DNA of 33,475 bases from a virus: the IMG/VR virus record IMGVR_UViG_3300028490_000018, positions 1-33,475 of that record. The stretch is one strand, 5' to 3'. Position numbers and translations under genes: made by a program. The number at the start of each line of letters is the position of its first letter. The stretch's first letter is position 1. The notes beneath the pieces were generated by a model that was not told the origin of the DNA, did not search any database, and worked only from the letters and a program-made list of their open reading frames with translations. Shown here in pieces: positions 1 through 7,165 of this stretch.

Positions 1-10
1 ACCCCTCCAG

Positions 11-411
11 TTAATCCATCTTAATCCATCTTAATACATCTTAATACATCTTAATACATCTTAATCCATCTTAATCCATCTTAATCCATCTTATCCATTG
101 AATACCATCTTAATACATCTTATCCATTGAATACCATCTTAATACATCTTAATACATCTTAATCCATCTTAATACATCTTATCCATTGAATACCATCTTA
201 ATACATCTTATCCATTGAATACCATCTTAATACATCTTAATACATCTTAATACATCTTAATCCATCTTAATACATCTTATCCATTGAATACCATCTTAAT
301 ACATCTTATCCATTGAATACCATCTTAATACATCTTATCCATTGAATACCATCTTAATACATCTTATCCATTGAATACCATCTTAATACATCTTATCCAT
401 TGAATACCATC
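11..411. repeat. Two-unit tandem repeat array (10-bp and 19-bp units)
   Basis: The stretch can be parsed without gaps into 23 copies of a 10-bp unit (TTAATACATC, variant TTAATCCATC) and 9 copies of a 19-bp unit (TTATCCATTGAATACCATC). The 19-bp unit looks like a 9-bp plus a 10-bp degenerate copy of the short unit, so the array keeps a period close to one helical turn. Short units are clustered on the left; on the right 10- and 19-bp units alternate as 29-bp repeats. Stops occur in the units on both strands, so it is not coding. There are no unique spacers, so it is not CRISPR. Candidate roles are a protein-binding array such as a partition site, replication origin or packaging site, or simple expansion by slippage. 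Confidence 0.95.
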
Positions 412-757
412 TTAATCATTCTAAGATAAAAAAGTATATTTTAAAATAAGACTGTAGAATAAAAAGTCACTCGAGTTGTTGATGTTGGGATAAAAATATA
501 ATTTAATAAAAGATAATTTATAAAGTTTTATAGATTAATCTGTAACCATTTAATGTTAATATAAAAATATAATTTGATTAAATAAATATACTTTTTTATA
601 GTTATAAATATATAATTTAATTTAATAAATGATGTGTTTTATAGTGAAATCACCTCATCGTTAGCCCTTGTTTAAATCGCTTGTATATTAAGTTAAATTA
701 TATTTTTAATGTTCTTGACCTTCTAAGTTATAAAATAAGTTAAAATACGGGATGTTT

Positions 758-786
758 GAGGTTATATAGGGGTATGCCTCTTTTTT
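758..786 (+). terminator. Rho-independent terminator-like hairpin
   Basis: AGGGG (768-772), loop TATG, CCTCT (777-781) forms a tight stem with one G:U pair. An alternative outer stem is GAGGT with GCCTC. Six T residues follow directly (781-786). It would stop rightward transcripts entering from the repeat side before the capsid operon promoter. Confidence 0.6.
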
Positions 787-791
787 ATACA

Positions 792-816
792 ATACCGCCC
801 CTAAAAATGGGGGTAT
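792..816. other. Stable hairpin upstream of the capsid promoter
   Basis: ATACCGCCCC and GGGGGTAT pair around the loop TAAAAAT, as four plus four base pairs with a two-base bulge. It is one of the few GC-rich spots in the region. There is no T-run after it on the + strand, so an operator or RNA structure is as likely as a terminator. Confidence 0.45.
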
Positions 817-849
817 TTACAGATTACAGAAATACCTAAATACAACTAT

Positions 850-910
850 CAAAATAAAAAAAACAAAAAAAACCGAGAATATTGACAAAAAGTAAAAAAA
901 TATATATAAT
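850..910 (+). promoter_or_regulatory. Consensus sigma70-type promoter with A-tract upstream element
   Basis: TTGACA (882-887) and TATAAT (905-910) both match consensus exactly and are separated by exactly 17 bp. A-tracts at about 850-873 lie where an UP element would be. The promoter ends about 25 bases before the scaffold-like gene at 935 and should drive the head operon strongly. Confidence 0.85.
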
Positions 911-934
911 TAAAGAAAAAGAGGTATAAATTAT

Positions 935-1660
935 ATGTTTGATAAACTAAAAGAGTTATTAGGGGACAATACAGAGGCAATAAGTGAATTATCTTCAATA
1001 AGTGATAATTATAGTAAATTAATTGAGAGAGCAGACAAGGCTGATAATTTAGTAAGTAATTTAAAGGAAGAGAAAAGTAAAATGAAATCTTTTATAGCAG
1101 CTACTAAGACAGCATTAAATATTGAGGAAGGTGAAGAATTATCATCAGAAACAGTAAATAGTAAATTTGATACTATTAAAACTAAATTAAAATCAACAGG
1201 AAGCAAGAAAGAACAAGACTTAATGGACCAGATAGCTAATTATGAAAAAGTTGTATCAACATTAAAGAGTGAGAAGGAGGAAGTAATTACAACATCCAAA
1301 GCAAATGAACTTGATAGATTGTTAGAGATAGAGTTATTAAATTCAACACAAGGGATAGATACACATAATGATGATTCAGCAAAAGTAATAAGGGATTTAT
1401 TAAAGAGTGGGTTATCATATGAGGACGGTTCAAGTGTATATAGAAATAACGAGGGTTCAATAGTAAAAGGGGCAGATGGGATAACAAACAAGAGTTTATC
1501 AGATACATTAGATGAGTTAAAGGACAATGAGAGGTATTCATATTTATTCAAAAGTAAGAAGACACCAGGGACTGGGACAGAGACAGCAGACAATGGAAAA
1601 GGTGATATTGAGGACGATTCAATTGAGGCAAGAATGGCAAGAAGAGCAGCGGCGAAATAG
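935..1660 (+). CDS. Scaffolding-like protein
   Basis: The 241-aa product is acidic and highly charged, with a long predicted helical, coiled-coil-like N-terminal half (about residues 1-135) and a disordered tail rich in Gly, Thr, Asp and Glu that ends in a basic ARMARRAAAK-type segment. That layout, together with its place directly before the major capsid gene, is typical of phage scaffolding proteins that guide procapsid assembly and bind coat through a basic C-terminus. The ATG at 935 follows AAAGAGGT with good spacing and sits just downstream of a consensus promoter. No protease domain is seen. The call rests on composition and gene order, not on catalytic motifs. Confidence 0.65.
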   Translation: MFDKLKELLGDNTEAISELSSISDNYSKLIERADKADNLVSNLKEEKSKMKSFIAATKTALNIEEGEELSSETVNSKFDTIKTKLKSTGSKKEQDLMDQIANYEKVVSTLKSEKEEVITTSKANELDRLLEIELLNSTQGIDTHNDDSAKVIRDLLKSGLSYEDGSSVYRNNEGSIVKGADGITNKSLSDTLDELKDNERYSYLFKSKKTPGTGTETADNGKGDIEDDSIEARMARRAAAK

Positions 1661-1884
1661 GTGTAAGAAATAGTAGTCAAAAAAATATGTTATACTTTGA
1701 GTAAGAAAATTTTTGTTATGTTAGCAAATATATCTTGATAATTGATTATTGAGAAGAATTTATTTTCCAAATTAGAGGAAACATTGTTTTTGACTGAGTC
1801 AAGAAGTTTAAGAGATTAACGGGTTTAATTTTAAGGACAACAATAAAGTAATCACAATAAAAATAAAAAAAGAGGATAAAAACT
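1661..1884 (+). promoter_or_regulatory. Capsid leader with an extended -10 promoter
   Basis: TGTTATACT at 1688-1696 fits an extended -10 element. The roughly 180-nt untranslated leader that follows contains a small hairpin (TTGAC, loop TGA, GTCAA at 1790-1802) and ends in AAAGAGG before the capsid ATG. A long leader in front of the most abundant protein may serve mRNA stability; this is inference. Confidence 0.45.
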
Positions 1885-2877
1885 ATGGGAACAAATCAAG
1901 CAGACATAAGATTAGTAGAGTTGTATACAATGGAAGATTATATGAAAGACCTTTCAGAGAACACATTACTAAAATCAGGACTTGTTAAGACAAGTAAGAC
2001 AATTAAAGAGAAAATTAACGCGGCAGACTTTGGACTATCATTAAGATTACCATACATTCCATCACAAGCATTTGATGAAGGTGAGATTGTAGATGATTCA
2101 ACAAATGAGATTCAAGGAACAGGGATTGTATTTGGACATATGACAGCAGCATTAAATAACAGAGCTAAGGCATGGGATTTTGCTAATATCACTGAGCAAG
2201 TTAAACCAGGACTTAAATTAACAGATATCGTTGTTAGAGAAGGTCAAAGATGGCACAACAAAATGTTAGAGAAGATTCTTGAGGCATCATTAGATGGTGT
2301 AATAGCGTCAAACATTGCTAACGAGGGTGGAGACATTGTTTTAGATAATGGAACAGATGCTATCGATTGGAGTACAATTGTAAAAGCAAGAAATTTAGCA
2401 CATAAGCAAACGTTTAATCACATTGTAATGGGAATTGATGTAGCATCAGTATTAGAAGTTAAATACCCTGAGTTATATATGAGAAAAGACAAAGTTTTAG
2501 GATATGGAATGGATACATTCGGTGGAATGAAAGTTATTATATCTGATACATTAGGAGCAGAGGCAGATGCTAAGAAGACAGTTTATTTACTATCTGATGG
2601 AGCAATAATTCAAGATTTCAAAGACATTGATGGAACAATAGGTTCAGCAGGACCATTTAAATTAGTTGAGAACAAAGCAGCTGGTATGGGTGGAGGAAAT
2701 AAGAAGTTTATTTTCAATATGGCAGAAGTTACACATGTAGATGGATATTCTTATTCAGTAGCACCTACAAAGACAAATGGTTATACATTGGCAGAGTTGG
2801 CAAACCCAGCACTATATACAAGAGTAGCACCACAAGAGAACACAGGAATCGTAGCTATAAAAACAGAAGCTAAGTAA
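1885..2877 (+). CDS. Major capsid protein
   Basis: The 330-aa product forms the capsid shell. It looks like a full-length HK97-fold coat protein: an N-terminal arm, then a P-domain/E-loop-like stretch (about residues 50-120, with conserved-looking GTGIVFGHMTAA and RAKAWDF segments), then a mixed alpha/beta core with DIVVREGQRWHNKM and a GTIGSAGPF turn. It follows the scaffold-like gene, precedes connector genes, and is flanked by its own leader and a double hairpin, as expected for the most abundant virion protein. The ATG at 1885 has AAAGAGG upstream. The fold is inferred from sequence character and gene order. Confidence 0.85.
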   Translation: MGTNQADIRLVELYTMEDYMKDLSENTLLKSGLVKTSKTIKEKINAADFGLSLRLPYIPSQAFDEGEIVDDSTNEIQGTGIVFGHMTAALNNRAKAWDFANITEQVKPGLKLTDIVVREGQRWHNKMLEKILEASLDGVIASNIANEGGDIVLDNGTDAIDWSTIVKARNLAHKQTFNHIVMGIDVASVLEVKYPELYMRKDKVLGYGMDTFGGMKVIISDTLGAEADAKKTVYLLSDGAIIQDFKDIDGTIGSAGPFKLVENKAAGMGGGNKKFIFNMAEVTHVDGYSYSVAPTKTNGYTLAELANPALYTRVAPQENTGIVAIKTEAK

Positions 2878-2883
2878 GACCTT

Positions 2884-2922
2884 AGGGGGCACTTGCCCTC
2901 TTTAAAGAGAAGCTTGCTTCTC
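2884..2922 (+). terminator. Double hairpin after the capsid gene
   Basis: AGGGGGC (2884-2890), loop ACTT, GCCCTCT (2895-2901) forms a 7-bp stem with one G:U pair. GAGAAG (2907-2912), loop CTTG, CTTCTC (2917-2922) forms a second perfect 6-bp stem. There is no long T-run, so the pair may act as partial terminator, RNA-stability element or processing site separating capsid from downstream expression. Confidence 0.6.
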
Positions 2923-2969
2923 ACATCAAAATAAAATACCACAAACACTTTTCAAACATATATAAAATA

Positions 2970-2978
2970 TGATATAAT
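2970..2978 (+). promoter_or_regulatory. Extended -10 promoter for connector genes
   Basis: TGATATAAT, an extended -10 element (TGn plus a consensus TATAAT), lies 27 bases before the gene at 3005 and after the capsid hairpins. No good -35 is visible. The same element recurs before many genes in the window. Confidence 0.6.
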
Positions 2979-3004
2979 ACATTAAACAGCAAGAGGATAT
3001 TATA

Positions 3005-3289
3005 ATGACTAAAAGAGAAATAATGGAATATTTAGAGAACAACAATATAAAGTATGATGAGAAATCATTAAAGGCAGAGTTGCTTGAAGTGATTGAGAAG
3101 CATAAGGGAGAGAAAGCTGAGAAGGTAGCTGAGAAGATTGAGAAGATAAAGGAAGTGAAGGAAGTGTCAGTGAATACTGGGAGTGATTACACGGGGATTA
3201 AGTTTATGAATGGTTTTTATATTGTATTAAGGGACAATACAGCGTTTAGGACAGCTAAGGAAGCGGCAGAATATAACGGTAGTATATAA
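3005..3289 (+). CDS. Small HeH/LEM-like head protein
   Basis: This 94-aa protein starts with a short helix-extension-helix pattern (TKREIMEYLENN..., LKAELLEVIEKH), like the HeH/LEM or SAP-like domains common in small phage head proteins. A charged Lys/Glu linker follows (about 32-55), and then a compact hydrophobic C-terminal segment with GIKFMNGFYIVLRDNTAFRT. The linker resembles flexible tethers. The gene overlaps the next one by a single base, which implies coupled expression with the connector genes. A DNA- or capsid-binding accessory role is inferred; no exact family is claimed. Confidence 0.55.
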   Translation: MTKREIMEYLENNNIKYDEKSLKAELLEVIEKHKGEKAEKVAEKIEKIKEVKEVSVNTGSDYTGIKFMNGFYIVLRDNTAFRTAKEAAEYNGSI

Positions 3290-3750
3290 TGTTTAAGGCA
3301 TATACAAAGGTAGATAAGGAGACTGCCAATTCATATATTACAGTTGATGAGTTCATTGAATTTCAGACGATTGATTTTACATTAACAACATTAATAATGC
3401 CAAATAATGAGCAAGAGATATTATTAATGAATGCGACACATATAATTGATTCATATTATAAGTATGTAGGGAGTAAGTTTGATAGTGTTCAGAATCTTGA
3501 ATTTCCAAGAGATTTTGAGGTAGAGGCTATAAATAAAGATATAAAAAGGGCTACAGCACAGATAGCATATGATTTATATATAAACAAAGAGGATTATTTA
3601 TCAGGTGGAACAGTGAAGAGAGAGAAATTTGAAGGAATGGAAGTAGAATATTTCAATAACAGTTCAACAGATGAGATAAAGGGATATACATATAAGTTAA
3701 TAAAGAAATATGTAGATTATGGACAGATATTAGAAACTTGGAGGTCATAA
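3289..3750 (+). CDS. Head-tail adaptor (DnaT-like family connector)
   Basis: The 153-aa product has the pattern of the adaptor/head-completion family often labelled DnaT-like ssDNA-binding: ETANSYITVDEFIEF at the N-terminus, a helix with ATHIIDSYYKYVG, the characteristic L-E-FPRDF turn, and a C-terminal helix (DIKRATAQIAYDLYI). Such proteins sit under the portal and form the first connector ring. Position three genes after the capsid and before stopper and tail-terminator genes supports this. The start overlaps the preceding stop. The DNA-binding label of the family is probably misleading in this context. Confidence 0.7.
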   Translation: MFKAYTKVDKETANSYITVDEFIEFQTIDFTLTTLIMPNNEQEILLMNATHIIDSYYKYVGSKFDSVQNLEFPRDFEVEAINKDIKRATAQIAYDLYINKEDYLSGGTVKREKFEGMEVEYFNNSSTDEIKGYTYKLIKKYVDYGQILETWRS

Positions 3751-3751
3751 G

Positions 3752-4117
3752 ATGAATTCAGGAGATGCTGCGAAAAGATTAGTAAAAAGATTTGGAACAG
3801 AGTGTAAGATAGTTAAAACAGTGAAGGGAACATATAATCCAACACTTGGGAAGCATGAAGTAGTTTCTGAGGAAGAGAGGAAGGGGATTATAGTAGTTTT
3901 ATCAAATACATTAAATAAATCAAGCAAATTCGATTTAGATTTAGATGTAAATATTGATGAGGGAGAGATAGTAGTAATTATTGACATTGATAAAGGGATA
4001 GATATAGCAGAGAGTATTATTCATAATGGGAAAACATATGATATTATAAAACATAGGGAGATAGAGCAGAAAGGGGTTATTTTATTACATAAGTTAGTAA
4101 TAAGAGAAGTAAAATGA
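3752..4117 (+). CDS. Head-closure (stopper) protein
   Basis: The 121-aa product begins with a helix (GDAAKRLVKRFG) followed by a beta-rich body containing GTYNPTLGKHEVVSEEERKGIIVVL and a C-terminal HREIEQKGVILLHKLVIRE strand pair. This is the usual build of phage head-closure or stopper proteins that plug the connector after packaging. The gene starts one base after the upstream stop, behind a GGAGG-like site (TTGGAGGTCATAAG), and overlaps the next gene by ATGA. The call rests on size, secondary-structure pattern and conserved gene order. Confidence 0.6.
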   Translation: MNSGDAAKRLVKRFGTECKIVKTVKGTYNPTLGKHEVVSEEERKGIIVVLSNTLNKSSKFDLDLDVNIDEGEIVVIIDIDKGIDIAESIIHNGKTYDIIKHREIEQKGVILLHKLVIREVK

Positions 4118-4443
4118 GAGAGTATTTAGATGGATTAAATGAGTTTATTGAGAGTGTGGATGATGATGTGATGGAGGAGACGAGGGATGCTTTCCAACAT
4201 TATCAGGACAATTTATTAACTCCAATAACACCTATTTGGACAGGAGAGTTGGAATCATCTTATAATAAGGTGAGGATAGAGGGGAAGAGCATAGTAATGA
4301 GTAATAGGGCACAGCATAGTATGAGAATTTTATGGTGGGCATCAGCAGTATTTGGGGAAGGGATGTATTCAAAGAAGTTGCCAGATGGGATGCGGCCAAG
4401 TTTAGTAGATTTTATAAATAAAGAGGGGGGAGACTTAAAATGA
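4114..4443 (+). CDS. Tail completion / neck protein
   Basis: This 109-aa protein has a long N-terminal amphipathic helix (about 1-35), then TPIWTGELESSYNKVRIEGKSIVMSN-type sequence: the xTPxxTGxLxxS pattern of HK97 gp10-like minor tail or neck proteins. In that family the protein helps join tail to head. It overlaps both neighbours (ATGA at its start, and its end overlaps the 4440 start), so it is made in a coupled block with the stopper and tail terminator. The WWASAVFGEGMYS segment is unusual but fits a compact C-terminal domain. Confidence 0.6.
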   Translation: MREYLDGLNEFIESVDDDVMEETRDAFQHYQDNLLTPITPIWTGELESSYNKVRIEGKSIVMSNRAQHSMRILWWASAVFGEGMYSKKLPDGMRPSLVDFINKEGGDLK

Positions 4444-4826
4444 AACAATATGAATTAAAGGTAGCGATAGAGGAGTATTTTGCTAACAGTATAGATGGTG
4501 TAGTATCAAAAGTATTTTTTGACACAGATGATAATGAGTATAAGAAGGGGATATATTTAAAGTATATAGGACAGACACCTAAGTTAGTTGAGTTAGGTGT
4601 TGGAAAGGAAGGTTTTGATATAGTAGCAACATTAAGGATAACTATACTAAGTGATATGCCAACAAATGTATTTAAGTTAATGGGAGAATTAGAAGGAGTA
4701 ATAAATTATAAGACACTTAATAAAGTTTATTATGTAGAGAGTTTTGTGGGCGGTAGCACATTTAAGGTTGACAATTCAGGATTGTATCAGGGGTTTGTTG
4801 ATTACAGTGTAAGATTATGTCAATAG
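4440..4826 (+). CDS. Tail terminator protein
   Basis: The 128-aa product has an N-terminal helix (YELKVAIEEYFAN), a beta strand and turn, and the FDIVATLRITILSDMP ... TNVFKLMGELEGVINY pattern of phage tail-terminator proteins, which cap the tail tube after the tape measure sets its length. It is the last gene before the tail tube, exactly where this family sits in lambda-like clusters. It starts inside the preceding gene's end, behind the run GGGGGGAGAC. No enzymatic motif is present or expected. Confidence 0.65.
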   Translation: MKQYELKVAIEEYFANSIDGVVSKVFFDTDDNEYKKGIYLKYIGQTPKLVELGVGKEGFDIVATLRITILSDMPTNVFKLMGELEGVINYKTLNKVYYVESFVGGSTFKVDNSGLYQGFVDYSVRLCQ

Positions 4827-4833
4827 ATATATA

Positions 4834-4842
4834 TGATATAAT
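4834..4842 (+). promoter_or_regulatory. Extended -10 promoter for the tail tube gene
   Basis: TGATATAAT lies 31 bases before the tail tube ATG at 4874. AAAAGAGG, a strong ribosome-binding site, stands between them. No consensus -35 is visible. Confidence 0.6.
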
Positions 4843-4873
4843 AATAATATAAAAAATAAAAAGAGGTAATAAT

Positions 4874-6238
4874 ATGTCAAAGTGTATTCAGATTTCAGGA
4901 AAGCAAGGTTCATTATATATAAGAGATGAAGACGAGTTCGGTAAGAGTTATACAACAGGGTTTAGGAAGGTTCCATTTAATAGTTTATCATTAAGTGAGT
5001 CTCAAAACACAGTTAAGAGTGAAGAAATAGTATCAGGAAAGGAGCCATCAAGACCAGGAAAAGGAAATCTTGAATTAACAGGTTCAGTAGAAATGTATTT
5101 AAGAAGTGAGGCTATTTATCCATGGTTCAAACCATTGTTTGGAAGTGTTTCAACAGTAGCGGCAGGAGCTTTACATAAGCATACATTTACAAATACAGAA
5201 GGATGTTCAGATTCTATTCAATTAGATTTACAATATAAAGGAGAAGGTGTTTCTTATAAAAATAAAGGTGTTAAAGTAAATTCTATGAGTTTTAATCTTG
5301 TTGAAGAGGGAGATGCTAAGGTATCTATGGATTTAATCGGTTCAAGACAAAAATTAGTTAAGATAATCCCAGATTCATTTGAGATTGAAGTAGAAGTAGC
5401 AGCAAACATTAATAGTAAGACTTTGGATGTAGTAGCAGGATTTGATTTTGACGAGTTAAGTGTTGGAGACAATGTAGTAATGAGTTTTGTAGGTGGAACA
5501 ACAGCATCAGCATATACAGGAGTTAAATCTTTAAAGTTAACAGCAGGACATGGTGTTTCAAGATATGACAATGTTTTAGTAAATGGTGTAGAGTATGATG
5601 TAACATCAGTAGCAGGGGACATTATAAGTTTAGGAGACAACATTACAGTAGCAGCAGGAGATACAGTAGAAGTATTAAATGAGACTAACAAGGTTGTATC
5701 AAAGGATGTTGCTCTTTCAACAATTACATTAGTGAATGGAATTAAGAAAGATTTAGCGGTAGGAAGTAAAATAAAAGTTTCTAAATCTCAAAGTGATAGA
5801 TTATATGGAAAAGCGTTTAACAACTTTTCAGTATCAATTAATTCAGGAGATGGAAGATTAACAACAGGGATTGAGAGTTTTACATTAAATTTCAATACTA
5901 ATAAAGAAGCTAAGAGAGATATCAATTCAAGTGGTTCAGTAAGTTCAATTTCAGATGGTGATATTGAGATGACAGTTGAGTTAGGTCTTTTATTTACATA
6001 TGAGAAAGCACAATTATTAAATGATGCTAAGAATGGACTTGTAACTGATATGACAATTACAATGACAAACGAAGATGGTGAAACATTAGAGTTTATATTA
6101 CCACAAGGAGATTTAACTGGTTCAACACCAGAGACTACACCTGCTGGAATATCTACAACAATTACATTTACACCATTTGCTACAGAAGCAAGTAAGATGT
6201 TAAAAGTAGAATTAACAAACTCAATAGCTTCATATTAA
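4874..6238 (+). CDS. Major tail tube protein with inserted beta domains
   Basis: The N-terminal 150 residues resemble the Phage_tube_2-type tail tube family: the VKSEEIVSGKEPSRPGKGNLELTGSV pattern, then SEAIYPWFKPLFG and a beta strand rich in hydroxyl residues. The C-terminal 140 residues (about 300-454) return to tube-like sequence with FNNFSVSINSGDG and GIESFTLNFNTN. At 454 aa it is far longer than a simple tube monomer. The extra part is a roughly 120-residue beta-rich insertion (about 170-290) with repeated short motifs such as TLDVVAGFDF and SVGDNVVMSF, likely surface-exposed. It has its own promoter and is followed by a terminator, which suits an abundant protein. Confidence 0.8.
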   Translation: MSKCIQISGKQGSLYIRDEDEFGKSYTTGFRKVPFNSLSLSESQNTVKSEEIVSGKEPSRPGKGNLELTGSVEMYLRSEAIYPWFKPLFGSVSTVAAGALHKHTFTNTEGCSDSIQLDLQYKGEGVSYKNKGVKVNSMSFNLVEEGDAKVSMDLIGSRQKLVKIIPDSFEIEVEVAANINSKTLDVVAGFDFDELSVGDNVVMSFVGGTTASAYTGVKSLKLTAGHGVSRYDNVLVNGVEYDVTSVAGDIISLGDNITVAAGDTVEVLNETNKVVSKDVALSTITLVNGIKKDLAVGSKIKVSKSQSDRLYGKAFNNFSVSINSGDGRLTTGIESFTLNFNTNKEAKRDINSSGSVSSISDGDIEMTVELGLLFTYEKAQLLNDAKNGLVTDMTITMTNEDGETLEFILPQGDLTGSTPETTPAGISTTITFTPFATEASKMLKVELTNSIASY

Positions 6239-6240
6239 GA

Positions 6241-6280
6241 CAAGAGGGCCTCTCGGCTCTTGATTTATTTTTCTTTATCT
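6241..6280 (+). terminator. Rho-independent terminator after the tail tube gene
   Basis: CAAGAG (6241-6246) pairs with CTCTTG (6257-6262) around GGCCTCTCGG, or CAAGA/TCTTG plus GCC/GGC with a two-base bulge. T-rich sequence (ATTTATTTTTCTTTATC) follows. A new -10 element starts at 6283. Confidence 0.75.
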
Positions 6281-6282
6281 TG

Positions 6283-6288
6283 TATAAT
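6283..6288 (+). promoter_or_regulatory. Promoter -10 for tail assembly chaperones
   Basis: TTGTATAAT with consensus TATAAT lies 21 bases before the ATG at 6309, directly after the tail tube terminator. The ribosome-binding site AAAGAGG lies between. Confidence 0.5.
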
Positions 6289-6308
6289 AAAAGAAAAAGA
6301 GGAATAAT

Positions 6309-6680
6309 ATGTTAAAAATCCAAACAAAAGTAAAAACAAAAACAATTACAAACAAAGATGAAGTATTTAAGGATAGTGATTTTTCAGGAGTAGAATTTTC
6401 AGTAGATATCAAAGAGTTAAAGTATGATGAGTTAATGGCAATTGAGAAGGCATCTGAGAAAACTGATGATATGAAGGCAATGATGAAGAAATTTTTATCT
6501 TCTCAGATTATATCATGGACTGGATTTTGTGATGAGGATGACAAGGAGATTCCATTTTCAAAGAAAGCATCAGATGAGATATTTGACTATACAGGAAACT
6601 ATGATTTTGCTGTAAAATTAGTGGAGGCTATTCAATTAGCATTCATTGATGTAAAAGAGGAAGAACTTAAAAAAAAATAG
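6309..6680 (+). CDS. Tail assembly chaperone, short form (gpG-like)
   Basis: This 123-aa protein lies between the tail tube and the tape measure, the invariant place of the lambda gpG-type tail assembly chaperone that coats the tape measure during tail building. It has an N-terminal beta part and a helical body (KYDELMAIEKASEKTDD..., DEIFDYTGNYDFAVKLVEAIQLAF). It ends in Glu-Glu-Leu-Lys-Lys-Lys encoded by CTT and nine A residues, immediately followed by TAG. That A-run is a textbook slip site for -1 frameshifting into the next reading frame, which is open. The short form is what normal termination gives. Confidence 0.75.
   Translation: MLKIQTKVKTKTITNKDEVFKDSDFSGVEFSVDIKELKYDELMAIEKASEKTDDMKAMMKKFLSSQIISWTGFCDEDDKEIPFSKKASDEIFDYTGNYDFAVKLVEAIQLAFIDVKEEELKKK
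6669..6680 (+). promoter_or_regulatory. Probable -1 programmed frameshift site
   Basis: Nine A residues (6669-6677) precede the TAG stop (6678-6680). In the zero frame they read AAA AAA AAA, giving an A_AAA_AAA slippery heptamer. In the -1 frame there is no stop from the A-run through 6701 to 7123 (ATA GAA GAT ACA TTT AGA TGG GCT ATG), so a slip yields a G-GT-type fusion. The downstream frame has no ribosome-binding site of its own. Confidence 0.8.
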
Positions 6681-7123
6681 AAGATACATTTAGATGGGCT
6701 ATGTTAAAGCAAGCTAAATGTTCTAAATGTATAAAAGATTCAAAAAATCTTACAGGAGGGGAACCTGTCTGTAAGTTTGCTACAAAAGAAGAGAACAACA
6801 ATCCATATATAAAATTAATAGAATATGAAGACGGTTATGTTTGTGATAACTATCATGAATGGGTAAATGGGAATTATTCAAATAAGATAATAACAATATT
6901 AATGACAGGATTTAGGATAAGGGACATGAATGGAAATATTGAGATAGGTTCATTAATTAAATATCTTGAATTGTATGTTAATGATGAGAATGATAGAAGA
7001 AATTATTTAGAGTTAATATTAAGTGTTGCTATTGAATATGACAGTAAAGATGATATTAAAAAGAATGAAGATGAAGAAAGTGATATAAAAGAAGAGAGTC
7101 AAGAAGGTGATGAGTGGCAATAG
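6677..7123 (+). CDS. Tail assembly chaperone extension (gpT-like), by -1 frameshift from 6309
   Basis: This frame is in the -1 register relative to the short chaperone and joins it at the A-run, giving a fusion of about 271 residues (123 plus 148). The first possible ATG in this frame is at 6701, but no Shine-Dalgarno sequence precedes it, so frameshift expression is favoured. The extension carries Cys residues in a CSKC ... VCKF ... YVCDNYHEW arrangement that may bind a metal, and an acidic C-terminal tail. In lambda-like phages the long form (gpGT) links tape measure to tail tube during assembly. Location directly before the tape measure supports this. Confidence 0.75.
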   Translation: MEDTFRWAMLKQAKCSKCIKDSKNLTGGEPVCKFATKEENNNPYIKLIEYEDGYVCDNYHEWVNGNYSNKIITILMTGFRIRDMNGNIEIGSLIKYLELYVNDENDRRNYLELILSVAIEYDSKDDIKKNEDEESDIKEESQEGDEWQ

Positions 7124-7130
7124 AAAATAA

Positions 7131-7139
7131 TGATATAAT
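7131..7139 (+). promoter_or_regulatory. Extended -10 promoter for the tape measure gene
   Basis: TGATATAAT lies 26 bases before the tape measure ATG at 7166. AGAGGT lies between them. Confidence 0.6.
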
Positions 7140-7165
7140 TATATAAAAGATAGAGGTATTTAATA

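Larger units (their letters stand above)
416..849. other. AT-rich noncoding leader with repeated motif
   Basis: No credible gene is present. The motif ATAAAAATATAATTT or a close variant occurs three times in direct orientation (490-510, 561-580, 604-629) and once inverted (695-710). Two copies are followed by a TTTTATAG element (about 526 and 635). The right part contains two hairpins, listed separately. This could be an origin-like or regulatory region; nothing in the sequence decides between these. Confidence 0.6.

Noticed and set aside
11-411. CRISPR array
   Set aside because: Units are 10 and 19 bases with no unique spacers between them, and no cas gene is present.
6701-7123. Independent gene starting at ATG 6701
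   Set aside because: No Shine-Dalgarno sequence precedes it and the frame is open back to the slippery A-run, so frameshift expression is the better reading.
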